Part shown: positions 1 to 9,682 of the stretch, in pieces
Numbering within the stretch: position 1 is the stretch's first letter
Layout: each line of letters opens with the position of its first letter
Virus record (IMG/VR): IMGVR_UViG_3300042197_002230
Location: 1 to 38,655 of that record
Source: a virus
DNA length: 38,655 nucleotides
Direction: 5' to 3' (one strand)
Notes under the pieces: model-generated
Databases searched by the model: none
Seen by the model: only the letters and a program-made list of their open reading frames with translations
Told to the model about the DNA's origin: nothing
Made by a program: the position numbers and the translations under genes

Positions 1-923
1 ATTTATCTGTTTCATTTTTCGAAGAAGTTAGACCAGAAATACTAAAATATATAACACCATTATCTAACATAATATCACTATCTAACGATGATAGATATTA
101 TAATTTTGATAAAAATGAGTTTAATTATAACTTAATAAGCGCAAATGCTCAAAACATTTATTTTGTCATAGATAGAATTATTTATATAAATAATATTATA
201 GCAAAAGATCAATTAAATATTGAAGATTTTGCATTTATAACAAATAAATCTATTTCCTATGAAGACATTTATATTATAATAGATAAATTAAAGTCGTTAT
301 TGGCAATAGTTGATGAAATATATCTAAATTATAATTTAAAATCGATAAATTCTATAGATGTAAATTCAGAAATAAAATACAATAAATCAAATATGTTATT
401 TAAAATATCCTCTTTTGAAGAAGATGTTTTTAAAATAAACAATATTGTTATCGAAAAAGAAACTCAAAATATAGAACTTGAAAATTTTGAAAATGTAAAT
501 AAATTATATTTAAAAAATATAAATAAATTTTCATACGAAGATGCCTTTTTCGAATATGGATATAAACAATTATCTCAACCATCTAAACTTTCAAATTATA
601 TAAGTTTATCAAATGTATCTCAGCAAAATAGAGATGTTCTTTATAGAAAATTAAAAAATGAATACGAAAAAACATATACAAAACTTTATTTTAATAAAAT
701 TTTTTCTAAAAATATACAATCAAGAGAATTATCTGTAGATGAATATAGTTTAATATATGTATTAAATAACATTGAATATAAATTATTTTATTGGGATATT
801 ACTGAATTAAATTGGAAAAAAGTTTTATCTCCTCTTCAGAAAGATACCCTTTACAAATTTGAAGAATATAATAAACCAAATGTTATTAACTCTAAACTGA
901 TAAATCAGTACTTTTTGGTATAA
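1..923 (+). CDS. Hypothetical protein, 5' truncated by window edge
   Basis: The reading frame is open from base 3 to the TAA at 921-923, about 306 codons, so the gene begins before the window. A TTG at 300 could be read as a start, but the upstream codons continue in frame with the same Asn/Ile/Tyr-rich composition and there is no ribosome binding site there, so the longer partial gene is preferred. No family is recognised. It stops 3 bases before the next structural gene, which suggests co-transcription with virion genes. Function is inferred only from position. Confidence 0.7.
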   Translation, partial: LSVSFFEEVRPEILKYITPLSNIISLSNDDRYYNFDKNEFNYNLISANAQNIYFVIDRIIYINNIIAKDQLNIEDFAFITNKSISYEDIYIIIDKLKSLLAIVDEIYLNYNLKSINSIDVNSEIKYNKSNMLFKISSFEEDVFKINNIVIEKETQNIELENFENVNKLYLKNINKFSYEDAFFEYGYKQLSQPSKLSNYISLSNVSQQNRDVLYRKLKNEYEKTYTKLYFNKIFSKNIQSRELSVDEYSLIYVLNNIEYKLFYWDITELNWKKVLSPLQKDTLYKFEEYNKPNVINSKLINQYFLV

Positions 924-926
924 AAT

Positions 927-3641
927 ATGGCAGAAAACGAACAAAACAAACCAAAATCAAGAAACTTATATGTTTATCAAGATCATTACAAATCTTCAAA
1001 TGATTTCTTTAGACAAGAAACAGGTAGATATTTTGATTTTGATGGCGAAAACTTTTCAAAAGAATCTTTAACTCCAAAATTGTTATGGAATAATTCTTAT
1101 TTTAAAATTACAGATCCGGTAGTTGTAGATGAAGACAAGGCCGAATATGTACAAACAGCGATATTCAAACCAACAGAAACTCAAGAAGTTAACACTCTAT
1201 TATTTACAGAATACAAATATGGCAAAAGTCTAAATGAACTTTTAATTAACTTTTTAAATGGTAGAGTTCTATGGTATACAGATCCTGCGACCATTATTGA
1301 ACCTGAAGTTGTTGAAGAAGAACCAACTCTAAGAGAAGAAGCGGCTCAAGAACTATTAGACGCTCTTGATGAAAGAAATAGGCAGCCAGTAGAATCTGCA
1401 CAGGAAGCAAACAGAGGTTCTGAAATAATCAGAGAGTCACAGCAAGAAACTTCATCTGGAAATACAGTAATTGTAGATCAAGATAAATTTGGATTTATAG
1501 AAGATATAAATTTTGAAACGCTTAGACCTGTTGATTACTATAAAAACAAAAACGCATTACGATATGCAAAAATAGAACCTGTTTATAATGCTTATGTAGA
1601 AAAATACGAACAACTCTTACCAATCATTCCAGAAGAGGTTTTGCCAAATTTTTACGCACATTCTCTTGTAAATGATAAATCTATTTTATCTGAAATAAAC
1701 CAATCAGATTTTGATTCTTCTGAACTAACAGGAGAATTAAGTCCATATGAAGAAGTTGTTAAAAAATTTGATAAACTAATAACTCTAGAAGGAAATATTT
1801 CTCTAGGAAGAGGACGTCTAGAAGGTATAGCTTCCTTTTATGACATATTATCTTATTACGAAGAATATGCCAACAATTATGATAAAGTTTCTGTAGACTA
1901 TGTTACGACTGCCAAAGAAAGATATGGCACATTTGTAAATGACATCTCAGATACATCTGTGTTCCAAAAGTTATTGGAATACAAGCATCAATTTCCAATG
2001 TATTCTAATATAGAATTTTATTCACCAACTGATTCGCCATTTGCAGAATTTTTAAAGAATGCAGACGTTTCCCTATCTGCTTTACAAGACTTTATCAACA
2101 ATAAAGTTCTTGTAGATTCATCTTTTAATTCTGATATCGCTTCTTACATAAGAATGGCTGAGATTCTTCAAACTGTTGGAGAAACATCAACAGAAAACAA
2201 AGAGTTGATAGAAGATTTGTTTGCTATTGATTTTGATATATGGTTTAATAAGTTTTTAAATGAATATCAGAATTTTGGCAACACAGATCAAACAGGTGTT
2301 GTTCCGATTGCCTTATCTCCTGCACAACAAATACAAACAGATCTGACAAGCACAGGTCCAGTTGGAACTCCAATAAGTTTTATTAACTATCAAGGTATTC
2401 CTGTAGAGACATCTGATGCTATTTCTCAGATAGATTTTATTGAAAGTTTAACTGCCCAAGTCAAATACAATGAATTGATAGCCGAAAATATTAGAAGTTA
2501 TTCTGATATAATGGAAGGTAAGTACGCAAAAACTGAAATATTATTGTTTAAAATAGTAAAAAGAGATGTTCAAAACAATATAATTCAAACATTTTTTGTA
2601 ATGAATGTTCCAAATCTAGAAATAGAAAGCTTTATAGATACACAGGTTAAATACGGTAAAGATTATTTTTATGAGATATATGCATGGAATCTAATCTATG
2701 GAACAAAGTACAAATACATCAAACTATATCAGCAAAATCAAGATATAGATTTCGATAGCGGTGCAATTGCAACACCAATTAGCTCAACTCCAGCCGAAGA
2801 TAACCTGATACCAATATGGGCACCATTAGCTCCTATTGATTCTCCAGAAGAAGAAGTTACAGAAGAAGACAAGATTTACAATAATGGAGTTTTTGCCTTC
2901 GTAGTAAAATATTCTCCAAAAATAAAAATTGTAGAAACTTTATATTTTGAAAATAGAAAGCTTAAAATATTAGATAAACCTCCAACTGCACCATCTGTAT
3001 CTTTATATGAATATATAAATAACCCAAACTTTAGTGTCGCTCTACAAACATCCGCAGGTAAGTACACTGAATTCCCTGTGTATATTTTACCAACAGATGA
3101 AGAGTATTTTGAAGCACAAAGAGTAATACAAGAATCATCAGATGGACAAATTACTTTCAAAGATGAGGGAGGAGTAAAAGAAATACAGGTTTTTAAAACA
3201 GATGAGCAGCCATATTTTTATTCTCAATTCTCTTTATATAGAACACTTAAGTATCCTGAACAGTCTGCTTTTGATGAATTGAATGAATTTAATAAGACTT
3301 ATTATTATTGCTTTAGATGCGTAGATGTTCATGGGAATATATCTAATCCAACCCCTATCTATACTGTGAAAACCATTGAAGATAATGGCTTTTTTTACCA
3401 AGAATTTGGAACATATGAATTTCCACCAATAAATACATATTTAGATTTTATAGAGTTTAAAAAATATTTGAAAATATCTCCTAGTTTATTGCAAAAAATA
3501 TATAATTACTCTGAAAATAAGTTAGGCTTGCTTGATGTAGGTGTATTCGACAAGCAATTTATGGTAAAACTAACATCGAAACATTCTGGAAAATCCGCAA
3601 GGGTATTTTTCAAATTTAAGAACAAGAGGAACGAAACATAA
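927..3641 (+). CDS. Large virion structural protein, possibly with FN3-like segments
   Basis: This 904-residue protein heads a run of overlapping structural genes; its TAA shares a base with the next ATG. Residues about 120-175 are rich in Glu and Ala and look like a flexible or helical linker. Around residues 570-600 and 685-820 there are beta-rich stretches with spaced Tyr/Trp and Pro that resemble edges of fibronectin type III domains, for example a Tyr-rich strand followed by VHGNISNPTP near residue 805. Such domains are frequent in tail and neck proteins. The exact role is not recognised; a virion role is inferred from size and neighbours. Confidence 0.6.
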   Translation: MAENEQNKPKSRNLYVYQDHYKSSNDFFRQETGRYFDFDGENFSKESLTPKLLWNNSYFKITDPVVVDEDKAEYVQTAIFKPTETQEVNTLLFTEYKYGKSLNELLINFLNGRVLWYTDPATIIEPEVVEEEPTLREEAAQELLDALDERNRQPVESAQEANRGSEIIRESQQETSSGNTVIVDQDKFGFIEDINFETLRPVDYYKNKNALRYAKIEPVYNAYVEKYEQLLPIIPEEVLPNFYAHSLVNDKSILSEINQSDFDSSELTGELSPYEEVVKKFDKLITLEGNISLGRGRLEGIASFYDILSYYEEYANNYDKVSVDYVTTAKERYGTFVNDISDTSVFQKLLEYKHQFPMYSNIEFYSPTDSPFAEFLKNADVSLSALQDFINNKVLVDSSFNSDIASYIRMAEILQTVGETSTENKELIEDLFAIDFDIWFNKFLNEYQNFGNTDQTGVVPIALSPAQQIQTDLTSTGPVGTPISFINYQGIPVETSDAISQIDFIESLTAQVKYNELIAENIRSYSDIMEGKYAKTEILLFKIVKRDVQNNIIQTFFVMNVPNLEIESFIDTQVKYGKDYFYEIYAWNLIYGTKYKYIKLYQQNQDIDFDSGAIATPISSTPAEDNLIPIWAPLAPIDSPEEEVTEEDKIYNNGVFAFVVKYSPKIKIVETLYFENRKLKILDKPPTAPSVSLYEYINNPNFSVALQTSAGKYTEFPVYILPTDEEYFEAQRVIQESSDGQITFKDEGGVKEIQVFKTDEQPYFYSQFSLYRTLKYPEQSAFDELNEFNKTYYYCFRCVDVHGNISNPTPIYTVKTIEDNGFFYQEFGTYEFPPINTYLDFIEFKKYLKISPSLLQKIYNYSENKLGLLDVGVFDKQFMVKLTSKHSGKSARVFFKFKNKRNET

Positions 3642-4537
3642 TGGCATACATAGACAACTCAGATTCGATTATCGTAGATTGTGTTCTTACAGATGAGGGT
3701 CGAGCAAGATTAGCGGCACAAAATGGAACATTTAAAATTGCAAAATTTGCATTAGTTGATACAGAAATAGATTATGCACTTTATAACAATAATGATCCAT
3801 TAGGTTCTGCCTATTTCGATATAACGCTACTTTCTACTCCTATATTTGAAGCATTTTCGAACAATACTTCTTTCTTAGGATCTAAACTTATTTCGATAGC
3901 AAGAAATGACATTCTTTATTTACCAGTAATCAAAAACTCTTCAAATCTAGGTCCAGGAGGTTCTACTTATAGTTCTGCAGGATATTATGTTGTAACTTGC
4001 AATCAAGAGACAATTTCTGCACTAAATGTTGGACCAGGCATCGTTGACGGACAAACTGTTCAAACAGCACAGAGAACACCAATTGTGTGTGAACAGGGAT
4101 TAGATACTCAAGAAATAGATCCAAGAATACAGCTAGACGCAGACCTAAAAGAAACACAGTATGTTGTAAGAATAGATTCTAGACTTGGAGAGATAGTAAG
4201 CCCAGCAGGAACTCCTAGATCTGCTAGAGTTTCTTTCATAGATTCAGACAAACAGGCGTTATACTTCTTCTCTTATGGAGCAGATCCTGATTTCGTGATG
4301 GACATTACAAATACAGAAGGCAATTCAGCAATTGCTGGACCAAGAGGAACAATGTTTAAGTTTGGAATCAAATCAAGCATTAACTTGAATTCAAACACCT
4401 ATCTATTTACAACTTTGGGCTCTACTATAACAATCGGTTCGACTAATTATTACTACATTGACACAAATGTTAAAGTAGAGGGTCAGTTAACAGGATATAC
4501 TCTTGATGTTCCTGTCAGATTCCTAAAGAAAGTATAA
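3641..4537 (+). CDS. Virion structural protein of T4-like marine-phage type
   Basis: This 298-residue protein starts with a motif (VDCVLTDEGRARLA, then FKIAKFALVDTEIDYALYN) that I recognise from uncharacterised virion structural proteins of T4-like marine phages, where it also lies beside two related structural genes. The remainder is beta-rich with no signal peptide or membrane segment. The ATG overlaps the previous stop by one base, indicating translational coupling. The family is seen in virions, but the exact position in the particle is not known to me. Confidence 0.65.
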   Translation: MAYIDNSDSIIVDCVLTDEGRARLAAQNGTFKIAKFALVDTEIDYALYNNNDPLGSAYFDITLLSTPIFEAFSNNTSFLGSKLISIARNDILYLPVIKNSSNLGPGGSTYSSAGYYVVTCNQETISALNVGPGIVDGQTVQTAQRTPIVCEQGLDTQEIDPRIQLDADLKETQYVVRIDSRLGEIVSPAGTPRSARVSFIDSDKQALYFFSYGADPDFVMDITNTEGNSAIAGPRGTMFKFGIKSSINLNSNTYLFTTLGSTITIGSTNYYYIDTNVKVEGQLTGYTLDVPVRFLKKV

Positions 4538-4552
4538 CAAAAGGATAAAAAA

Positions 4553-5554
4553 ATGGCTAACATTTACAAAAATATACCACAGAATAGAATCGTAAAGGTT
4601 CAAAATATAGTAAACGAATCTATCCCAATCACAGGAACAATTTTATCAGGAACATACAATGATTTGAACGTAAAATATTATTCTCATAATATGTTCCAAT
4701 CTGTTTACGATTATCCATACCTATCATCTTCTTCAAATAAATTAATGGATGTTTCATGTGGTTATTCATCTCTAAGCGCGCTATCATCTTCAACAAATAC
4801 AGACAACTCTAAAAAGATTCTTATATATAACGAAATGGCTAAAGTTCTCATGGGAACTGATATTACAGGAACGATACAAAGGTTTGACGAAGATGGTAAC
4901 GTTGTTGCTGGTGGCACTAAAATAAATGAATGTTTCTTCGTGTCATTCTCGCGACTTCTAAGTAAAGATGAGATTAAGAAAGGCTCTTTCTCTATTAAAT
5001 TATTCACTGCTGGAACTTATACTTCTCCAACTACAGAATTAACTGTAAATGATCAACATGCTACAACTTCTTATTTTTCAAACGCAGCAGCAGGAGAATG
5101 GTCATATCTTTCTGGTACTGGCGGTAAATATGGAGCAATCTTCTACCAGGCAGGAATTGTTGTCCTCACTGCATCTCTATTCTCGACAGCTACAGGATTT
5201 TATTCAGCTTCAACTATAGATCAAACATTTACAGGTACAAATATATCTGGCATGACAGATGCTTTCAGAAGAAGAGTTAAGGAGCTATCGTTCTTAAATT
5301 CTACTAAGATAAATTCTTCTATTGTTTTCTGCGATGTACTAAATGATGAATTTAATTATTCTTCAAATCCAACATATCTAACTGGTTCTAAAATTAGAAC
5401 TAAAATAAATGCAGATGATCCTCCTGTTGTATACATTACAGGAATTGAACTATATAGCCCAGACAATGAAGTTCTAGCAAGAGCTAAACTTTCTGAACCA
5501 ATTAGAAAAACTCCATCTGATTCATATGTATTAAAAGTTAGAGCAGACTTTTAA
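4553..5554 (+). CDS. Virion structural protein, paralogue of the 6010-7161 product
   Basis: The 333-residue product is Ser/Thr-rich and beta-rich. Its last 42 residues align without gaps with the C-terminus of the protein at 6010-7161, sharing I-x-L-Y, LAxAKL, PI-x-K and DSY-x-x-K. A second similar stretch around residues 125-150 (SRLLSKDEIKKGSFSIKLF) resembles PRVFFGSDIEKGTTELSVFF in the paralogue. It is preceded by AAAGGA and an A-rich spacer. Both are likely particle proteins with the same fold; no enzyme motif is visible. Confidence 0.65.
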   Translation: MANIYKNIPQNRIVKVQNIVNESIPITGTILSGTYNDLNVKYYSHNMFQSVYDYPYLSSSSNKLMDVSCGYSSLSALSSSTNTDNSKKILIYNEMAKVLMGTDITGTIQRFDEDGNVVAGGTKINECFFVSFSRLLSKDEIKKGSFSIKLFTAGTYTSPTTELTVNDQHATTSYFSNAAAGEWSYLSGTGGKYGAIFYQAGIVVLTASLFSTATGFYSASTIDQTFTGTNISGMTDAFRRRVKELSFLNSTKINSSIVFCDVLNDEFNYSSNPTYLTGSKIRTKINADDPPVVYITGIELYSPDNEVLARAKLSEPIRKTPSDSYVLKVRADF

Positions 5555-5575
5555 AAAGTTAAATAGGAGGAAATT

Positions 5576-6010
5576 ATGGCACAACATAAAGCTACACCTA
5601 AAGATAAGTTTATTAAAATTTTTTCTTGGATACTTCTTACTATCGTACCTTCAATATTTGCTGTTCTCTTTTCAGTTTTCGCTTTTGGTAAAAGCGTAGA
5701 AGCGCAAACTTCAAAAATTGATTATAGCGAAAAACAATTAAAGGAGTATGTCCTACCTCATATTGATAAGTTTTCTGATACTATTTCTAGTCATGAAAAT
5801 AGACTGAATATTTTAAATGAAAAATATGAAGAAAATAAAAATTTTATTAGCGAACAAACAAAAAAGATAAATGACATAAGTGCAAATATGTCTATAATTT
5901 TAACAAAACTTGAAACACAAGAAGCAAATATGAATTTATTTTGGTCCAAAGATTGGAAGCAGCTACAAACAGTTTTAGATAGGATACAGGATAAATTGGA
6001 TAAAAAATAA
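5576..6010 (+). CDS. Membrane-anchored coiled-coil protein
   Basis: The 144-residue product has a short basic N-terminus, one strongly hydrophobic segment at about residues 15-37, then a charged helical stretch to the end with heptad-like spacing of Ile/Leu, as in a coiled coil. A strong TAGGAGG ribosome binding site lies 7 bases before the ATG, and the stop shares a base with the next ATG. It sits between the two paralogous structural genes. A spanin or membrane-scaffold role is possible but nothing identifies it. Confidence 0.6.
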   Translation: MAQHKATPKDKFIKIFSWILLTIVPSIFAVLFSVFAFGKSVEAQTSKIDYSEKQLKEYVLPHIDKFSDTISSHENRLNILNEKYEENKNFISEQTKKINDISANMSIILTKLETQEANMNLFWSKDWKQLQTVLDRIQDKLDKK

Positions 6011-7161
6011 TGTACTTTAAATTTAAGAGTTCAGATATATTTGACAGTACAGTGTATCTGAATCCTTCTAAAGAAATTTTGATAACTCAATCAGGTGTAT
6101 TTTTAGATAGGAGAGTCCAGGAATCGAATAATTCACCCAGCGGCTCTCTTTTTGTTTATGATATAAATGGTGGTTCTGTTCGAACCGGTGCGCAGTTGAT
6201 AAAACCACTCATGCCAAGAACGTCTGATTTATGGGGTTTTAACTATCAAGGAGACGGTATTGGAGTCCCACCAGGGGATACTATTATCGGAAGCTATTTG
6301 ATAGAGAAAAAGCATGAAAGATGGCATATAACGACATCTAATAGTGACCCTCACAAACTTAAGAAATACTCTATCAAAAATAGCCTACAAAAATATTCAT
6401 CTCTTTGGATAAAAAGTGGCGCATCTTATTTAGATTCGGATGAATCTTTCTTTTCGCATATAAACTCTCAAAATTTATCATTACTGACATTTCCAAGAGT
6501 ATTTTTTGGGTCAGATATAGAAAAAGGCACTACAGAGCTATCAGTGTTTTTTGATAATGTTCTTACTTGTTCTTGTTCTGACATTTACCAGGATGGATTA
6601 CTAAGAGTAACTCTTGGTAGCGGAAGTGCTGAAAAGGCAATCGTTGGAACTGTACTGTACGAAGAAGGATGTATTGTACTTTTTAATAATGCTATAGAAT
6701 ACACAACAGCTACATATGACAATGCTTCCCCGTCTACATTTAAATGGTCAAATTTTGGAGCTGCACCAAGTTCAGCTACAACAGTTTATGCAAATCCTTG
6801 TAAATATCAGGTTAAATTTAAGGGTGTCGTAAAAACTAATATAAAAACAATATTCTGTCACGCTGAAGCTGGTAAGTTAAATCATACAAATAATATAACA
6901 TATATAGAAAGAGGCCAAGATGTGTTTAGTTGTAGTATTAGTCCATATGTCTTTAGTGAAAATGATACTCTTACTATAAAAAATTTACATTCCGCATCAT
7001 ACTCAGAACAAAAATTTGATAATTTTGAAAAACAAACATTTATATCTTATATAAATTTATACGATAAAAACAAAACATTATTGGCTATTGCAAAATTAGC
7101 AACTCCAATCTTAAAAAAAGAAACAGATTCGTATACATTTAAATTAACCTTGGATACATAA
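6010..7161 (+). CDS. Virion structural protein, paralogue of the 4553-5554 product
   Basis: The 383-residue product shares its C-terminal 42 residues (about 17 identical, no gaps) and an internal segment with the 333-residue protein upstream. The duplication is old, since the rest has diverged and this copy is longer. The protein is beta-rich and lacks a signal peptide. The start overlaps the previous stop (TAATG). The role is inferred to be structural, perhaps two related subunits of a tail or neck substructure. Confidence 0.62.
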   Translation: MYFKFKSSDIFDSTVYLNPSKEILITQSGVFLDRRVQESNNSPSGSLFVYDINGGSVRTGAQLIKPLMPRTSDLWGFNYQGDGIGVPPGDTIIGSYLIEKKHERWHITTSNSDPHKLKKYSIKNSLQKYSSLWIKSGASYLDSDESFFSHINSQNLSLLTFPRVFFGSDIEKGTTELSVFFDNVLTCSCSDIYQDGLLRVTLGSGSAEKAIVGTVLYEEGCIVLFNNAIEYTTATYDNASPSTFKWSNFGAAPSSATTVYANPCKYQVKFKGVVKTNIKTIFCHAEAGKLNHTNNITYIERGQDVFSCSISPYVFSENDTLTIKNLHSASYSEQKFDNFEKQTFISYINLYDKNKTLLAIAKLATPILKKETDSYTFKLTLDT

Positions 7162-7165
7162 TAAA

Positions 7166-9091
7166 ATGAAAAAATTGTACAAGAAAAAAGACATAATAAA
7201 TCAGATACAAATGATTATTCAAGATAGAATTGATGAAGTTTCTGGTATGGTAAAGCCAAAAACAGAGAAAGAGGCTCTTTTTTATCTTCTTAGAAGATTT
7301 AAACATGTTTTTACAGATTTTGGAACTGCAATAAATGCATTAAATCCAGAACCTCTATTGAATCAGTTAGAACCAGGTGCTTTTGATCGTAGCAGTTTAT
7401 CTGTTTATAAAATTCCATCACAAACTACAAGAACAGCAGTGCCAGGTGCAAATAAATTTGGTCTTTCTTATAAAGATGTTCCAATTCCATTTTACAAAAT
7501 AGCACTAAATATTAGTCCAAATTTAAAAATACCTTTTATGACAAAAACATTTATTGACAAAAACGATGTTCAATTTAAACAAGTAGGTCCTGAAGTTAAA
7601 TCTCTTATAGCAAAAGCTAATAAAATATATGAAGAAATAACTAAAAATTTCTCTGGATATCCAGTATCAACCCAGACATCTCTCAAAGGAATTTTGAATA
7701 GCATGAGGGGCTGGTGCAAACGGTTTGAGCACACAAGAACAAATGAAATAAATAAATTAATTTCCAATATATTTAAAAATAAATTTAATCCAAATTTTAT
7801 TAAAAAATATATAAATAACCCAAGCGAAGACATGCTTTCTGACATTGATTTAAGAGAAATTCTAACAGATGCTACAAATTATTATTTGCCATTTGAAAAT
7901 GCAAATCAATCTATAGATAATTTTAAAAGATTAGTTGAAATTGAAATAAAAAATAAATTGGCTCCAATACATAGAAATATTACTAATGATTATGTAAATC
8001 TTTCTAATGTAGAAAAAATGCAATTCTATGGTGCGGAAGATGATGTCTTTAGTCTAATAACAAAATTTATATTAAATGATGGACAGAGTTTTCAAGAAAT
8101 GAACAGTAGACTTGTAAATTATTTAGGAGACTATACTGATATAGATAGTAGTGCTGAAGGTACTTATCTTTATAACTATAAAGAGCTACTTAGATTAAAA
8201 CATGAATTTGAACAGGTAAATAAAAAATTAGAAAATATATTAAATGAAAAATATAGAACTGAATCGTATAGAGAGCAGGAGAGCACAGAGCGATTTTCAA
8301 CCGCTATATCTCTCTATGAATCTTATTCTGAAAAACTATATGAATTATTAACTGGACAAATAGAAGAAAATGTAAAATCTCTAACATTCACATTAGATGA
8401 TGTAAAATCTGAAGACTCTATTGATCTAAAAATGGAGAGTATTTATCAACAACTTGATCAAAGCCTAAGAAATAATGCGAAAAAAGTTAATGACGAAATG
8501 TCAAAACTAGATTCTGCTAAAAAAGAACTAAAAAAACAAATAATTGACTTTTATATAAAATCAGGTTCTTCTTACTTGGATATAGACGATCCACAATCAA
8601 AACTGGGTAAAAAACTAAAAATGGTAGATGATTTAGGAAATAAATTTTCTGAATTAGAAACTGAATTCTTTGATATACAAGATGGTGTTATAACAAAGTT
8701 CATACTTGGTGCTTGTGATAAACTGATCAAAATGGTAGAAGCAGAACCAAAAGAAAAAGATGCAGAACAGAAGATAAAGCAGAAAATAGAAAAAGAATTT
8801 GAGGTTCTAATAAAAGATGGAAAGAATGTTGTATTTAATAATTTCCAGAAAAAACTAAATCAGTTTATTGAGTATTATAGAAAAAATTATAATAAGAGAT
8901 ATGAAAGCGAAGGGTTCCTGCTTGCTCCAGATTATATTGTGAAATATGGAGAAAATAAATATCTTAAACTAGAGCAGGAAATAAATCAATTCTTAGCAAG
9001 TCCATCGTTGACAATGAGAAACTTGCTACCAAGAAATCTTTATGTAGATTTCACTGATGAATTCTTAAGAAAGCCAAAAGAGAGAGATTAA
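7166..9091 (+). CDS. Large helical protein of unknown function
   Basis: The 641-residue product is not recognised. Residues 1-60 are basic and helical, about 60-140 are Pro-containing and more beta-like, and from about 180 to 600 the sequence is almost entirely charged helix with coiled-coil character. There is no signal peptide, membrane segment or enzyme motif. It follows the structural genes by 4 bases and ends directly before the resolvase TTG start. A structural, scaffold or tape-like role is possible, but it is short for a myovirus tape measure and lacks hydrophobic segments. Confidence 0.55.
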   Translation: MKKLYKKKDIINQIQMIIQDRIDEVSGMVKPKTEKEALFYLLRRFKHVFTDFGTAINALNPEPLLNQLEPGAFDRSSLSVYKIPSQTTRTAVPGANKFGLSYKDVPIPFYKIALNISPNLKIPFMTKTFIDKNDVQFKQVGPEVKSLIAKANKIYEEITKNFSGYPVSTQTSLKGILNSMRGWCKRFEHTRTNEINKLISNIFKNKFNPNFIKKYINNPSEDMLSDIDLREILTDATNYYLPFENANQSIDNFKRLVEIEIKNKLAPIHRNITNDYVNLSNVEKMQFYGAEDDVFSLITKFILNDGQSFQEMNSRLVNYLGDYTDIDSSAEGTYLYNYKELLRLKHEFEQVNKKLENILNEKYRTESYREQESTERFSTAISLYESYSEKLYELLTGQIEENVKSLTFTLDDVKSEDSIDLKMESIYQQLDQSLRNNAKKVNDEMSKLDSAKKELKKQIIDFYIKSGSSYLDIDDPQSKLGKKLKMVDDLGNKFSELETEFFDIQDGVITKFILGACDKLIKMVEAEPKEKDAEQKIKQKIEKEFEVLIKDGKNVVFNNFQKKLNQFIEYYRKNYNKRYESEGFLLAPDYIVKYGENKYLKLEQEINQFLASPSLTMRNLLPRNLYVDFTDEFLRKPKERD

Positions 9092-9682
9092 TTGATATTA
9101 GGATTAGACATAAGCACATCATCTACTGGTATTTGTATAGTTGATGGTGATAAATTGGTATACTGTTCTTATTTTTCTCCAAAAGGAGATGATTTATTTT
9201 CAAAAATAGATGGGATAACTGATCATCTTGATCATCTTTGTGATATGTTTGACATAACTTCTATATACATAGAAGAACCCCTTATCTCAATGTCTCAAAA
9301 GTATCAGACATCTGCTGATGTCTTAAAACTATTGATTAGATTTAACTTTGCGATCTCATATCATTTATATAAAAAATTAAAAATAAAGCCTACATATGTT
9401 CCATTCTCTTCAGCTAGAAGGATTTTGTCTCTTAAAAGCATCGAGATAAAAGAAGAAAAGATTGAAAAGCTACAAGAAAGTGTACACAAAGATAAGATAT
9501 TAGGATGTCAGTATGTAATAAATAAATTTCCAGTATTTAAAGACATGCTTTTTATAGAAAAGAATATGTATAGCAGAGGAAAGAATGTTGGTCTCCCTAA
9601 AAATTGCGTATTTGATTGCTCTGATGCGGTTGTTATAGCTCTTGCTGGAGAGAGTTATGTCAGAGAAATTGGAAATACTTGA
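9092..9682 (+). CDS. RuvC-like Holliday junction resolvase
   Basis: This 196-residue protein opens with GLDISTSSTG, the first beta-strand motif of the RNase H-like RuvC fold with catalytic Asp6. It continues with IYIEEP (Glu61 or Glu62) and ends with DCSDAVVIAL (Asp175 and Asp178), so all four acidic positions expected for two-metal cleavage are present. The family cuts four-way DNA junctions; in phages it resolves replication intermediates before packaging. The start is TTG, adjoining the previous stop. The 3' end overlaps the primase gene by 26 bases, which suggests coupled translation. Confidence 0.85.
   Translation: MILGLDISTSSTGICIVDGDKLVYCSYFSPKGDDLFSKIDGITDHLDHLCDMFDITSIYIEEPLISMSQKYQTSADVLKLLIRFNFAISYHLYKKLKIKPTYVPFSSARRILSLKSIEIKEEKIEKLQESVHKDKILGCQYVINKFPVFKDMLFIEKNMYSRGKNVGLPKNCVFDCSDAVVIALAGESYVREIGNT

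Noticed and set aside
9642-9656. Longer primase start at 9642
   Set aside because: It is a TTG without a ribosome site; the ATG at 9657 has GGAGAG five bases upstream.
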